The position numbers and the translations under genes were made by a program. Below, piece after piece: positions 48,678 to 57,406 of a DNA stretch of 64,000 nt (positions are counted from its first letter, which is position 1; the number at the start of each line of letters is the position of its first letter). The stretch covers positions 124,001 to 188,000 of the forward strand of contig CAYQXJ010000006.1 in NCBI GenBank assembly GCA_964421565.1, read 5' to 3'. Source of the DNA: CAYQXJ01 sp964421565. Lineage in GTDB: Bacteria > Planctomycetota > Brocadiia > SM23-32. The notes below the pieces were generated by a model. That model worked only from the letters and a program-made list of their open reading frames with translations. It was not told the DNA's origin and did not search any database.

Positions 48678-50108
48678 ATGCCTGACGAACCGACCGACGA
48701 TGCCCTGATGGCCGATCTGGAGGAGCACGGGCAGCAGCACATCGCCCGCTGGCTGCAGAACTTGAGCGCCGAGAAGCGGCGGCGCCTGGCGGAGCAGCTT
48801 GCGCGCGTCAACTTCGAGCGGCTGGCCGACTTCCGCGAACTGATCGCCACTCCGCCCACCGACATCTCGTTCGGCGACGTGCGGCCCGCGCCGGTGGAAC
48901 GGTTGCCCCTGGACGCCGGGCAGGTCCGTGCCGAGAAGGACATCAGGCGCGCTGGGTGCGCGGCCTTCGAAGCCGACCGAGTGGCGGCCGTCACCGTCGC
49001 AGGGGGCCAGGGCACACGCCTGGGATACGACCACCCCAAGGGGATGTATCCCATCTCGCCCATTCGCGGCAAGAGTCTCTTCCAGCTCTTTGCTGAGCAG
49101 ATCCTCGCCGCCCGCCGCAGATACGGCTGCACGATGCCCTGGCTGATTATGACCGGCCCTACGAATGATGACGAGACGCGGGAGTTCTTCGCCGAAAACG
49201 ACTACTTCGGCCTCGGCCGACCCAGCGTCCACTTCTTCGTGCAGGGCTGGAACCCGATCGTCGACGAAGAGGGCCGCCTGCTGCTGGCCGAAGAGGACGA
49301 GCTGCTGGTCGGGCCGGACGGGCACGGCGGCACCTTCGACGCGCTTGCCCGCAACGGCATGCTCCAGATGCTGCGCGAGGGCGGCTACGATCTGATCAGC
49401 TACTTCCAGGTGGACAATCCGCTCGTCACTGTTGCTGACCCCCGCTACGTCGGATATCACCTGGCCCGGGACGCCGAGTTCTCCTGCAAGGTGATACCCA
49501 AGCGCGACCCCGATGAGGGGCTCGGCATCGCCGTGGTGCAGGGCGGCCAGCCGGCCGTGGTGGAGTATATCGACGTGCCGCCCGACATCGCGGCGCAACG
49601 CGGGCCGGACGGCCACCTGCTCTACCGGTTCGGCAGCATCGCCATCCACATCATCAACGTCTCCTTTGCGGAGCGCGTTGCTCACGAGCCGAAGGGCCTG
49701 CCCTGGCACGTGGCGCAGAAGCAGTACGAGGTCCTGGAGCCGGAGAGCGGCCGCAAGGTCGAGTCGGAGCCAGGGGGGTGCTATAAGTTCGAGCGCTTCA
49801 TCTTCGACTCGCTCCAGTTCGCCGACAGCGCCGCGTTCGTCGAAGTGCGCCGCGACACCGAGTTCGCGCCGGTCAAGAACGCCGAGGGGCAGGACAGCCC
49901 GCAGAGCTGCCGGCGGCTGATGCAGCGAATGTGGATGGAATGGGTGAAGAAGGCCGGAGGCATCGCCGATTTGCCTTCGCTGGAGGGTCTGTGCGAGCCC
50001 ATGATCGAGATCAGCCCCCTGTTTGCATCGAGCGCCGAAGAGCTCGCCGAGAAGGTGGGCAGCGCTTGGGAACCGTCGTTCCCCCTGGTGCTTGAGCCAT
50101 CCGACTGA
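48678..50108 (+). CDS. UDP-sugar pyrophosphorylase (UAP1/UGP-like)
   Basis: 476 residues. It joins UTP with a sugar 1-phosphate, most likely N-acetylglucosamine 1-phosphate. VAGGQGTRLGYDHPKGMYPISP is the nucleotide-binding loop of the eukaryotic-type UDPGP family; LVGPDGHGGTFDAL, YFQVDNPLV and SIAIHIINVSF follow. The type is common in PVC and Bacteroidetes-like bacteria rather than GlmU. N-terminal ~60 residues are helical. 45 bp after hypE and 18 bp before the HDAC-like gene, so part of the same run. Confidence 0.88.
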   Translation: MPDEPTDDALMADLEEHGQQHIARWLQNLSAEKRRRLAEQLARVNFERLADFRELIATPPTDISFGDVRPAPVERLPLDAGQVRAEKDIRRAGCAAFEADRVAAVTVAGGQGTRLGYDHPKGMYPISPIRGKSLFQLFAEQILAARRRYGCTMPWLIMTGPTNDDETREFFAENDYFGLGRPSVHFFVQGWNPIVDEEGRLLLAEEDELLVGPDGHGGTFDALARNGMLQMLREGGYDLISYFQVDNPLVTVADPRYVGYHLARDAEFSCKVIPKRDPDEGLGIAVVQGGQPAVVEYIDVPPDIAAQRGPDGHLLYRFGSIAIHIINVSFAERVAHEPKGLPWHVAQKQYEVLEPESGRKVESEPGGCYKFERFIFDSLQFADSAAFVEVRRDTEFAPVKNAEGQDSPQSCRRLMQRMWMEWVKKAGGIADLPSLEGLCEPMIEISPLFASSAEELAEKVGSAWEPSFPLVLEPSD

Positions 50109-50125
50109 CCGAGCGAGACGCCGCC

Positions 50126-51031
50126 ATGCCGCGCTTCGTCTACTCGCCGGATTACTACTGCGACATCGGCGCGCACGTCTTCCCCACGTGCAAGTACGCC
50201 ATGCTCCACGATCTGATGATCGCCGAGGACCTGGTGGCTGAAGGCGATTTCGCGGAGCCGCAGCCTGCCGGCCGAGCCGACCTGGAACTCGTCCACACGG
50301 CAGAATACGTCGACGACCTGATGGCCGCCCGCATGACGCGCCGCACGCAGCGCAGCGAGATGCCCATCTCGCCGCAGATCGTACGCGCTTTCGTGCTCGG
50401 CGCCGGCGGCAGCATGCTGGCGGCAAGGCTGGCGCTGGAGAATGCGACGCTCACGATGAACCTTGCCGGCGGCTTCCATCACGCCTTCCCCGACTGGGCG
50501 GAGGGCTTCTGCTACGTTAACGACGTGGCGGTCGCCGTGCAACGCGTGCGGCGCGACGGGCTGGCCGAGCGTGTGATGGTGCTTGACTGCGACCTGCACC
50601 AGGGCAACGGCACGGCATACATCTTCCGCCACGTGCCCGAAGTCTTTACCTTCAGCATCCACCAGGAGAACCTCTATCCCGTCAAGCAGTGCAGCGACCT
50701 GGATATCGGCCTGCCGGACTTCTGTGACGGCAGGCGATACATCGCAGAGCTGGAACGCGGACTAAACGACGCGTTCGCGGAGCACGAGTCGCAGTTCGTT
50801 ATCTACCTCGCCGGCGCCGACCCTTACGAGCGGGACGTGCTGGGGGCGCTGCGCTTGAGCATGGCGGACTTGCGCGAACGCGACGAGCTGGTGCTGGGTG
50901 CCTGCGCCCGGCGGGGCGTACCCGCCGCCACGGTGCTCGCCGGCGGCTACGCCATGCAAGTGGCGGACACCGTGCGCATACACTGCAACACCGCCGCCGT
51001 CATTGTGGAGATGGGCGGCTATGGGTGCTGA
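50126..51031 (+). CDS. Histone deacetylase-like amidohydrolase
   Basis: 301 residues. The arginase/deacetylase fold with NLAGGFHHAFPDWAEGFCYVNDVAVA (His-His pair), LDCDLHQGNGTAYIF (zinc Asp and His), FSIHQ and LAGADPYERDVLG (second zinc Asp). Bacterial members deacetylate acetoin-pathway proteins, polyamines or small amides, so a chromatin role is not implied. The substrate is unknown. It overlaps the comF start by 11 bp. Confidence 0.9.
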   Translation: MPRFVYSPDYYCDIGAHVFPTCKYAMLHDLMIAEDLVAEGDFAEPQPAGRADLELVHTAEYVDDLMAARMTRRTQRSEMPISPQIVRAFVLGAGGSMLAARLALENATLTMNLAGGFHHAFPDWAEGFCYVNDVAVAVQRVRRDGLAERVMVLDCDLHQGNGTAYIFRHVPEVFTFSIHQENLYPVKQCSDLDIGLPDFCDGRRYIAELERGLNDAFAEHESQFVIYLAGADPYERDVLGALRLSMADLRERDELVLGACARRGVPAATVLAGGYAMQVADTVRIHCNTAAVIVEMGGYGC

Positions 51032-51800
51032 GGCGCCGGGGCGAGTCCTGTCGGCACTCCGCGTCCCGATGCGCAGGGCCGCCGACGCCCTGCTCGATTG
51101 GTTCTACCCTCGCCACTGCCAGCACTGCGCAGCGCCCATCACGCGGCCGGGTGGGCGGGTCGTGTGCCGGAGCTGCTATGACGAGCTGGCCGCATCGCGC
51201 ATCGGGGGCAAGCTGTGTGCGCTTTGCGGCGTGCCGATGGAGGTTGCGCCCGGCTCGGGAACGTTCTGCCTCGACTGTCGGCTCGAAGAGCGCCACTTCG
51301 ACCTGGCCCGCGCCATCTTCGCCTACCGGGGCCCGGCCATGTCGGTGCTGAAGAGCTACAAGTTCGGCGGCAACTTCCACGTCGGGCCCCTGCTGCTGAA
51401 GGGGGCGATCGCGAGTGGATGGATGCCCTCCGACCTCTCCGCCCCGGAGGTCCTCGTTCCCGTACCACTGCACGCGCGCAGGCTGCGCGAACGCGGATAC
51501 AACCAGTCATTGCTGCTCAGCAGGGGGCTGCGTCGGGTGTGGCATGCCGACCTGGCGGAAGGGGCCTTGCGCCGCACGCGATACACGCAGCAGCAGGCAC
51601 GCCTCTCCATGCGACGGCGTTGGGACAACGTGCGCGGCGCCTTCGCGCTCAGGCGCGCCGAACACGTGCAGGGGCGCAGGGTATTGCTGGTTGACGATGT
51701 GATGACGACGGGCATGACGGCGGACGAGTGCGCGCGTGTGCTGAAGGACGCAGGAGCGGCCCGCGTGGAGGTCTTCACCCTCTGCCGCACGTCACACTGA
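51021..51800 (+). CDS. ComF family phosphoribosyltransferase-like protein
   Basis: 259 residues from ATG 51021, with GGAG nine nt upstream. A helical N-terminus leads to a zinc ribbon (CQHCAAPI, CRSCYDE, CALCGVPM, CLDCRLE), a linker with FAYRGPAMSVLKSYKFGGNF, then a type I PRTase fold (VLLVDDVMTTGMTADECARVL). ComF proteins are needed for DNA uptake in naturally competent bacteria, but many members are of unknown role. No other competence gene is adjacent. It is the last intact gene before the galactokinase remnant. Confidence 0.9.
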   Translation: MGAEAPGRVLSALRVPMRRAADALLDWFYPRHCQHCAAPITRPGGRVVCRSCYDELAASRIGGKLCALCGVPMEVAPGSGTFCLDCRLEERHFDLARAIFAYRGPAMSVLKSYKFGGNFHVGPLLLKGAIASGWMPSDLSAPEVLVPVPLHARRLRERGYNQSLLLSRGLRRVWHADLAEGALRRTRYTQQQARLSMRRRWDNVRGAFALRRAEHVQGRRVLLVDDVMTTGMTADECARVLKDAGAARVEVFTLCRTSH

Positions 51801-51802
51801 GC

Positions 51803-52124
51803 AAAGGGGCGTTGCGCCTTATCAGTGCCGCGGGTATACTGATGAACGAATTGCACCGAAGCTGCACCAAGCAATATGAAGTGAGTTGCCCGGAGCTTGA
51901 CGACGAGGTGGTCGTGCTCATGCGGGAGGCCGGGGCCGTGGGGGCCAGATTGACCGGGGCCGGCTTCGGGGGGGTTTGCCATCGGGCTGCTGAAGCGCAA
52001 GCGCGCCGACGTGGTGAAACAGCATCTGGCGATGAACTTCTACCGCTCCAGATGGGCCGAAGCCGACCGATGCGTATTCGTGTTCCGTCCGGCGGGCGGG
52101 GCGTCCGTGACAGAGTGGGTCTGA
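51803..52124 (+). pseudogene. galK: C-terminal remnant of galactokinase, frameshifted
   Basis: The first frame reads GALRLISAAGILMNELHRS, then YEVSCPELDDEVVVLMREAG and GARLTGAGFGG, which are GHMP-family galactokinase C-terminal signatures (LMNESH, YEVSCPELD, GARMTGAGFGG). After a run of seven G at 51968-51974 the continuation is in another frame (FAIGLLKRKRADVV ... FVFRPAGGASVTEWV, stop 52122-52124). Removing one G restores the reading. The N-terminal ~300 residues, including the ATP-binding motif, are missing. It is a decayed relic, not an active gene. The run of G could also mark a sequencing error, but the truncation stands. Confidence 0.8.
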
Positions 52125-52163
52125 GCGGTTTCGGGGCGCGGCCTACAGACCAAAAGGGGGCAT

Positions 52164-53009
52164 ATGATGCACACAGTCAACCAATTCGCATTTTACTTCG
52201 CTACGGCAATGCTGTTCGCCTTCGGCGCCATCGGCGCCATTGGCCAGGAGCAGTTCACCTACGATGACTACGCCCGCGTGCTCGCTCAACACGTCGATGA
52301 CAGGGGCATGGTCGATTACCAGGCACTCAAGGCGAATCGCGAGCCGCTGGACCGTTTTGGCCGAAGCCTTGCAGGGCTTGAGCGGCATGAGTTCAGAAAC
52401 TGGGAACCTGAGGAACAGATCGCCTTCTGGATCAATGCCTACAATGCGCTGACGTTGCAGGTGATCATCGACAACTACCCGATCAAGGCGGGGTTCTTCG
52501 GCTCGTTGCGCTTTCCCAAGAACAGTATACGCCAGATATCGGGGGTGTGGGACGAGATCACTTTCCCCGTGATGGGACGGCAGATGACGCTGGAGGACAT
52601 AGAGCACGGCACCCTGCGCAAGGACTACGACGAGCCGCGCATCCACCTGGCCCTTGTCTGCGCGGCCATGGGCTGCCCGAAACTGCGTAATGAACCTTAC
52701 GTGGGCGAGCGACTCGAAGAACAGCTCAACGACCAGGGGCGTCACTTCGTCCGCCAGCCGGACAAGTTCCGCATCGACCGCCGCCGGGGCCGGGTTCACA
52801 TCTCGCCCATTTTTAAGTGGTTTGGGGAGGACTTCGTGTCCCGGTATGCGCCATCGGCGGGTTTCCGGGGCCACGATCGCGAGGAGCGGGCCGTCCTGAG
52901 CTTCTTGAGCCGGTACCTGGAGGACGCCGACCGCCGCTACCTGCGCACGGAGGACTACGATCTGAAGTGGCTCGACTACGACTGGTCGCTCAACGAGCAG
53001 CCCGAGTAG
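52164..53009 (+). CDS. Secreted DUF547 protein
   Basis: 281 residues with an N-terminal signal (FYFATAMLFAFGAIGAIGQ). The start may be the ATG at 52164 or 52167, the latter better spaced from AAAAGGGGG. DUF547 signatures: DDRGMVDYQALKANREPLDRF, EQIAFWINAYNALTLQVIIDNYPIK, IHLALVCAAMGCPKLRNEPY and ISPIFKWFGEDF. The family is periplasmic or extracellular, has a conserved Cys/His/Asn set suggestive of a papain-like fold, and has no proven substrate. 161 bp before a histidine kinase gene. Confidence 0.88.
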   Translation: MMHTVNQFAFYFATAMLFAFGAIGAIGQEQFTYDDYARVLAQHVDDRGMVDYQALKANREPLDRFGRSLAGLERHEFRNWEPEEQIAFWINAYNALTLQVIIDNYPIKAGFFGSLRFPKNSIRQISGVWDEITFPVMGRQMTLEDIEHGTLRKDYDEPRIHLALVCAAMGCPKLRNEPYVGERLEEQLNDQGRHFVRQPDKFRIDRRRGRVHISPIFKWFGEDFVSRYAPSAGFRGHDREERAVLSFLSRYLEDADRRYLRTEDYDLKWLDYDWSLNEQPE

Positions 53010-53177
53010 CTGCGCTGAGGCAGCAGAGCTGGCGTGCCACGCGTCGCTAACAGCGGCCTGTTGATTTCCTCGGACACAAGGGGTGGTAAATGCCAGCCCT
53101 TCTGCTACAATGGCGCCACCTGTGGTTGCTGACAGGCAACTTGCTCCCGACAGGTGGAGGTCCCGAGGCAGACGGCC

Positions 53178-55514
53178 ATGGCGACGCGGAAGACATGGGC
53201 TCCAAAGGTTGCGACCATTGCGCTCGGCGTCCTGGCGCTGTGTGGGCTGTATGCGGCGCGCCTTTACAGCTATTTGCTGTTTCATGCCCTTGCCGAGACT
53301 TTCAGCATCGTCGTCGCCTGCAGCATCTTCATGCTGGTGTGGAACGGGCGGGAGTTCATTGAGAACAACTGCTTGATCGTTCTCGGCGTGGCCTACCTGT
53401 TCGTGGGCGCGACGGACCTGGTGCACACGCTCGCCTTCCCGGGCATGGGCGTTTTCCACGATCACGGCGCCGACCTACCGACGCAGTTGTGGGTGGGAGC
53501 GCGGGGGCTGGAGGCGGCTGCGCTGCTGGTGGGTCCGCTGATGCTTCGGCGATCGAAGCGCCCTGGCCTGTGGCTGGCGTGCTCCGGCGGCGTCTTCGCG
53601 CTGTTGTTGGCTTCCATCTTCTGGTGGGACATTTTCCCCACCGCGTATGCTTCCGGCGGCCTGACCCCTTTCAAGAAGGGCGCCGAGTACGTCATCTGTG
53701 GACTGCTGGTGGTTTCGGGGCTCATCCTGTATCGACGCCGACAGCACTTCGAAACGCAGGTGCTGCACCTTCTGCTCGCATCGGTCGGAGTCACCATCGC
53801 CGCCGAGCTTCTGTTCACCATGTACACCGACCCCCACGGGACGGCGAACCTGCTGGGGCACTTCTTCAAGATCGTTTCGTTCTACCTGATATACAAGGGG
53901 GTGGTGCAGAACGGTTTGGTGCGGCCCTACAGTCTGCTCTTCCGCGAGCTGAGCCGACGGGAAAGGCAACTGCAGAAGGCCCACACCGAGCTGGAAGAGC
54001 ACGTGCAGCGGCGTACGGAGGAACTGCGCGCTGAAGTGGCCGAGCGTCGCCGCATGGAACAGGAACTGCGCCGGGCCAATGACCTGCTGGAGAGCGCTTT
54101 CTCCAGCATCCACATCCTGATCGCCTACCTGGACCCCCAGCTCAACTTCGTGCGCGTCAACCAGGCGTATGCGGAGGCGCACGGCCACGCGGCGGACCAC
54201 TTCCCGGGCAAGAACCTGTTCGACCTCGCATGTGGGGAAGCCCACCGTGAGACCTTTGAGCGCGCCGCCCACATGGCTGAGAGCTACTTCGCTTTCGAGG
54301 AGCATTTCGAGCACGGTGGTGAACCCTTGCGGGGCAATGACTACTGGGACTGGAGCCTGCAGCCTGTCAGAGGCGAGGGCGGCGAGACAGAGGGCCTGGT
54401 GCTCTGCATGATCAACGCCACGGAGCGTCGGCACGCTCAACAGGCGCTGCGCGAGAGCGAGGAACGCTTCCGTCGGCTTGTGGAGAACGCTCACGATATC
54501 ATCTACTGCTGGCGGCTGGAGCCGCAGTTCAGCGTCGACTACATCAGCCCCGCCAGCGCCTCGGTGATGGGTTACGGGCCGGAGGAATTCTACGCCACGC
54601 CCTCGCTGGCGCTTCAGATCGTGCATCCGGGTGATCGGGCGAAGTACCGCCGCATACTGCGCGACGCCGGCTCGGCGCAGGGGCCCTACGAGGTGCGATT
54701 GATCGCGCGTGACGGGCGCACCATCTGGACGGAGCAGACCTTGGTGCCGGTGGCCGAGGAGCCCGGCCACGTCGTCGCCGTGCAGGGCGTGGCGCGCGAC
54801 ATAACGGAACGCAAGGAAGACGAGTCGCGCATTCTGGCATATCAGCGGCAACTGCGCTCGCTGGCGTCGGAGGTGCTGCTGGCGGAGGAACGGGAGAGGC
54901 GCCGCATCGCCGCCGACCTGCATGACGGAGTGGGCCAGACGTTGGCGGCCGCCCGCATGCGCCTGGCGGCGTTGAGCAGCGCACAGCAACCTGACGCCGA
55001 ACAGGAGCTGAGCGCCCTGCGAGACCTGATCGACAGCACCATAAAAGACACCCGCAGTCTGACGTTCGAGATCAGCCCGCCCGTGCTCTATGAACTGGGT
55101 CTCGAGCCGGCCCTGGAGTGGCTCTGCGAGCAGGTGAGCAAGCGCTACGGGATGGCCGTCAGGTTCGTGGCCGAGAAGGGAGGATCGCAGTTGAGCGAAG
55201 ACCTGCGGGTTGTGCTCTTCCGCGCGGTGCGCGAGGCGCTGGCGAACGCGTCGAAACACGCTGACGCCGACCGCGTGGTCGTCACCATGCGGCGCGAGGA
55301 TTCTGCCCTCGCCCTGACCGTTGCCGACGACGGGAAGGGGTTCGACACGTCTGTTCTGAACGAAGAGCATAACGCGGGCTACGGCCTGTTCCACATCCGC
55401 GAAAGACTCGGGCACATGGGAGGTTTAGTGCGCATTGACTCCCGCCCTGGAGACGGCACCATGTTGCTGATGAGGGTGCCGATCGCACAACCCGCAACGC
55501 AAAGGAGCGACTGA
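53178..55514 (+). CDS. MASE3-PAS-PAS histidine kinase (NarX/DegS type)
   Basis: 778 residues from ATG 53178 (GTG 53154 is an alternative). Seven or so N-terminal helices match MASE3 (SYLLFHALAETFSIVVAC, LGVAYLFVGATDLVHTLAFPGMG, QLWVGARGLEAA). A coiled coil leads to two PAS domains (about 305-425 and 430-550), then a HisKA_3 dimerisation helix (LAEERERRRIAADLHDGVGQTL, phospho-acceptor His582) and an ATP-binding domain ending near SADDGKGFD-type VADDGKGFD, GYGLFHIRERL. The ligand sensed by MASE3 is unknown. It phosphorylates the NarL-type regulator encoded 3 bp downstream. Confidence 0.92.
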   Translation: MATRKTWAPKVATIALGVLALCGLYAARLYSYLLFHALAETFSIVVACSIFMLVWNGREFIENNCLIVLGVAYLFVGATDLVHTLAFPGMGVFHDHGADLPTQLWVGARGLEAAALLVGPLMLRRSKRPGLWLACSGGVFALLLASIFWWDIFPTAYASGGLTPFKKGAEYVICGLLVVSGLILYRRRQHFETQVLHLLLASVGVTIAAELLFTMYTDPHGTANLLGHFFKIVSFYLIYKGVVQNGLVRPYSLLFRELSRRERQLQKAHTELEEHVQRRTEELRAEVAERRRMEQELRRANDLLESAFSSIHILIAYLDPQLNFVRVNQAYAEAHGHAADHFPGKNLFDLACGEAHRETFERAAHMAESYFAFEEHFEHGGEPLRGNDYWDWSLQPVRGEGGETEGLVLCMINATERRHAQQALRESEERFRRLVENAHDIIYCWRLEPQFSVDYISPASASVMGYGPEEFYATPSLALQIVHPGDRAKYRRILRDAGSAQGPYEVRLIARDGRTIWTEQTLVPVAEEPGHVVAVQGVARDITERKEDESRILAYQRQLRSLASEVLLAEERERRRIAADLHDGVGQTLAAARMRLAALSSAQQPDAEQELSALRDLIDSTIKDTRSLTFEISPPVLYELGLEPALEWLCEQVSKRYGMAVRFVAEKGGSQLSEDLRVVLFRAVREALANASKHADADRVVVTMRREDSALALTVADDGKGFDTSVLNEEHNAGYGLFHIRERLGHMGGLVRIDSRPGDGTMLLMRVPIAQPATQRSD

Positions 55515-55517
55515 GAG

Positions 55518-56168
55518 ATGGGCACGCGGGTTCTGATCGCCGACGACCATGCCATTATTCGCGACGGGCTGACTGCCCTGCTCAAGGCGCAGCAGGGCAT
55601 GCAGGTCCTCGGCACCGCCAGTGACGGCCGCACGGCCGTGGAACTGACGCGGGAGATGGCGCCAGACGTGGTGATCATGGACATCGCAATGCCCGACCTG
55701 AACGGCATGGAGGCCACGCGGCAGATACGCGAGGCCAGCCCGCCCACCCGTGTTATCGCTCTGTCCATGCATTCGGACCGGCGCTTCGTGCAAGGGATGC
55801 TCAAGTCCGGCGCGGACGGCTATCTGCTGAAAGACTCCGCGTTCGAAGAACTGGTTCAGGCCGTGCGCGCCGTGACGGCGGGGCAGAGGTACCTGTCCAC
55901 TCAGATCACCGACGTTGTGCTGGATCAATACATGGACCTTGCCGAAGACGAGGGGTCGCCGGCGAGTGTGCTTAGCGCCAGGGAACGCGAGGTGCTGCAA
56001 CTGCTCGCCGAGGGCAAGGCCACCAAGCAGATCGCCCTGTTGCTGGACATCAGTGTAAAGACCGTGGAGACCTACCGCAGCCGCCTGATGAGCAAGCTCG
56101 ACCTGCGCAGCGTGCCCGAACTCACCAAGTACGCCATTCGCGAAGGGCTCACCTTCCTCGACGAGTGA
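55518..56168 (+). CDS. NarL/LuxR-family response regulator
   Basis: 216 residues. The receiver (LIADDHAIIRDGL, phospho-acceptor Asp55 in VIMDIAMPD, Lys in YLLKDSAFE) is followed by a LuxR-type helix-turn-helix (SAREREVLQLLAEGKATKQIALLLDISVKTVETYRSRLMSKLDL). It starts 3 bp after the histidine kinase stop, so the two form a co-expressed two-component system. Targets are unknown; likely redox or envelope genes given the neighbourhood. Confidence 0.95.
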   Translation: MGTRVLIADDHAIIRDGLTALLKAQQGMQVLGTASDGRTAVELTREMAPDVVIMDIAMPDLNGMEATRQIREASPPTRVIALSMHSDRRFVQGMLKSGADGYLLKDSAFEELVQAVRAVTAGQRYLSTQITDVVLDQYMDLAEDEGSPASVLSAREREVLQLLAEGKATKQIALLLDISVKTVETYRSRLMSKLDLRSVPELTKYAIREGLTFLDE

Positions 56169-56269
56169 GTCCGTGGTGTCAGCCGAGGCCGCAGGTGGGG
56201 AAAGACCCTATTGTGGGCCTCTTTCGCGCCTGATATCATCCTATCAGACATGGGTGAAGATGGTACGCG

Positions 56270-56656
56270 ATGGACGAGAGAGCACTGGAACTGCGTAGGA
56301 TGGGCTCCGACTTCGCCGACCGGGTGCGTCGGCGGATGGAGGCGCGTAGGTCGCTGGCAGACGAGGCGGAGAGTGCACGGTTGGCGGCCATGGAGGCGGC
56401 CTTGCGAAAGGGCATGGTCGTGGCCGTCTGCCCGGACGCCGTGGTCGTTGCTGGCGACGCGGCGACGGCCGAGGCGCGGGGGGAGTCCGAGACAGGCTGG
56501 TTGGAGCGAGCCTACGAGAGTGGACTGTGCGGCGGTGGGGGAGAACTGGCGCGCGCCGTGCAAGTGCTGAAGCTGGTCGGTGTCTGGCCGTGGAGGCCGA
56601 TTGCCGGCCCGAATGACCGACCCCGGGGGCAAGAGGCGCGCTCAGTTGCCGTCTGA
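56270..56656 (+). CDS. Hypothetical protein
   Basis: 128 residues from ATG 56270, with third-position GC bias consistent with coding. The N-terminal half is helical and charged (ALELRRMGSDFADRVRRRMEARRSLADEAES), the middle has a hydrophobic strand (GMVVAVCPDAVVVAGD), and the C-terminus is Gly- and Pro-rich. I recognise no family, and the start lacks a convincing ribosome binding site. It could be a real small protein or an accidental open frame. Confidence 0.4.
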   Translation: MDERALELRRMGSDFADRVRRRMEARRSLADEAESARLAAMEAALRKGMVVAVCPDAVVVAGDAATAEARGESETGWLERAYESGLCGGGGELARAVQVLKLVGVWPWRPIAGPNDRPRGQEARSVAV

Positions 56657-56712
56657 CCAGTACTCTTTGCATGTCGCGCTCAACTGCACGAGCAACCGAA
56701 GGGGGGTACGCT

Positions 56713-57030
56713 GTGGGCAAGGCAACGCCGTGGTACATTCAGCAGTCGCCGCAGATCGGTCAGGCCTTTCAGGACTTCAATGACGCCTCCGTGCAGGAAG
56801 GCGTCGTCGACGCCAAGACGAAGGCGCTCGTGCAGCTTGCCGTTTCGTGCGTCATGCGTTGTACGTACTGCACTGAAACGCACATAGAGGGAGCCGAGCA
56901 GGCGGGGGCTTCAAAGCGGGAGATATCGGAGATCCTGTTGCTGACAGCCGCCCAGTGCGCGGGCACCCAACTGGCCTGGCACAAGGACTACTTCGTGCCG
57001 GAGCTGAGCAAGCGGGCGGACGAGGACTGA
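56713..57030 (+). CDS. AhpD-like carboxymuconolactone decarboxylase family protein
   Basis: 105 residues from GTG 56713, supported by GGGGGG six nt upstream; an ATG at 56671 is less likely. VSCVMRCTYCTETHIEGAEQAG has the CxxC plus nearby His of AhpD-type peroxidases, which reduce alkylperoxides with thiol/NADH partners, rather than true lactone decarboxylases. AQCAGTQLAWHKDYF follows. Its placement beside the redox-stress cluster, on the opposite strand, fits a peroxide role. A hairpin follows at 57113. Confidence 0.85.
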   Translation: MGKATPWYIQQSPQIGQAFQDFNDASVQEGVVDAKTKALVQLAVSCVMRCTYCTETHIEGAEQAGASKREISEILLLTAAQCAGTQLAWHKDYFVPELSKRADED

Positions 57031-57112
57031 TCCCAACCTGACGGGCCGAAGGGTTCGTCCCGGCCCGAGAAAGCGGAAGCCGGCCTCATGGCACGGCGCA
57101 CCGCGCATAGAT

Positions 57113-57139
57113 GGGGCGCCCCAGGTGGGCGCCCCCTTT
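57113..57139. terminator. Rho-independent terminator between AhpD-like gene and rubredoxin
   Basis: GGGGCGCCC (57113-57121) pairs with GGGCGCCCC (57127-57135) around CAGGT, followed by CTTTCCTT on the plus strand. It lies 82 bp after the AhpD-like stop and 17 bp before the convergent rubredoxin stop, so it may end both transcripts. Confidence 0.7.
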
Positions 57140-57155
57140 CCTTGCGACGACCCTC

Positions 57156-57317
57156 TCAGTCCCGGGCCATGAAGAACTCGGCCGTGGCCCCGCAGATCGG
57201 GCACCGCCACTCATTGGGAAGCTCCACGAAGGGCGTGCCCGGGGGCACTCCTTGTTCCGGATCCCCCTGCTGCGGGTCGTACACGTAGTCGCATAGCAGG
57301 CATTCGTGATGCGTCAT
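57156..57317 (-). CDS. Rubredoxin
   Basis: 53 residues from ATG 57317, with AAGGAAGA upstream. CLLCDYVYDP (Cys6, Cys9) and RCPICGA (Cys39, Cys42) bind the single Fe of rubredoxin. It would carry electrons to rubrerythrin and the flavodiiron protein encoded nearby. It is downstream of hcp in the same direction but beyond a terminator-like hairpin, so its transcript may depend on read-through or on a promoter in the short leader. Confidence 0.95.
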   Translation of the reverse strand: MTHHECLLCDYVYDPQQGDPEQGVPPGTPFVELPNEWRCPICGATAEFFMARD

Positions 57318-57351
57318 GGGCGGGGGATCTTCCTTTCGTCCGCCATCTGGA

Positions 57352-57381
57352 GAGAAGAAAGGGGCCCCGAAAGCGGCCCCC
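57352..57381 (-). terminator. Terminator after hcp
   Basis: On the minus strand GGGGCC (57380-57375) and GGCCCC (57366-57361) form a stem with an 8-nt loop, followed by TTTCTTCT toward 57353. It lies 26 bp beyond the hcp stop and upstream of rubredoxin, so it would end or attenuate the cluster transcript. Confidence 0.65.
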
Positions 57382-57406
57382 ATTGTAGCTCACCTACACG
57401 CCGCTT

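Noticed and set aside
44352..50426. Several long minus-strand open frames across hypF to the UDP-sugar pyrophosphorylase
   Set aside because: Shadows; the plus-strand genes have clear domain motifs.
51968..51974. Programmed frameshift in galK
   Set aside because: The 5' two thirds of the gene is missing, so the shift is best read as decay.
53475..55415. A 646-codon minus-strand open frame
   Set aside because: Shadow of the histidine kinase gene.
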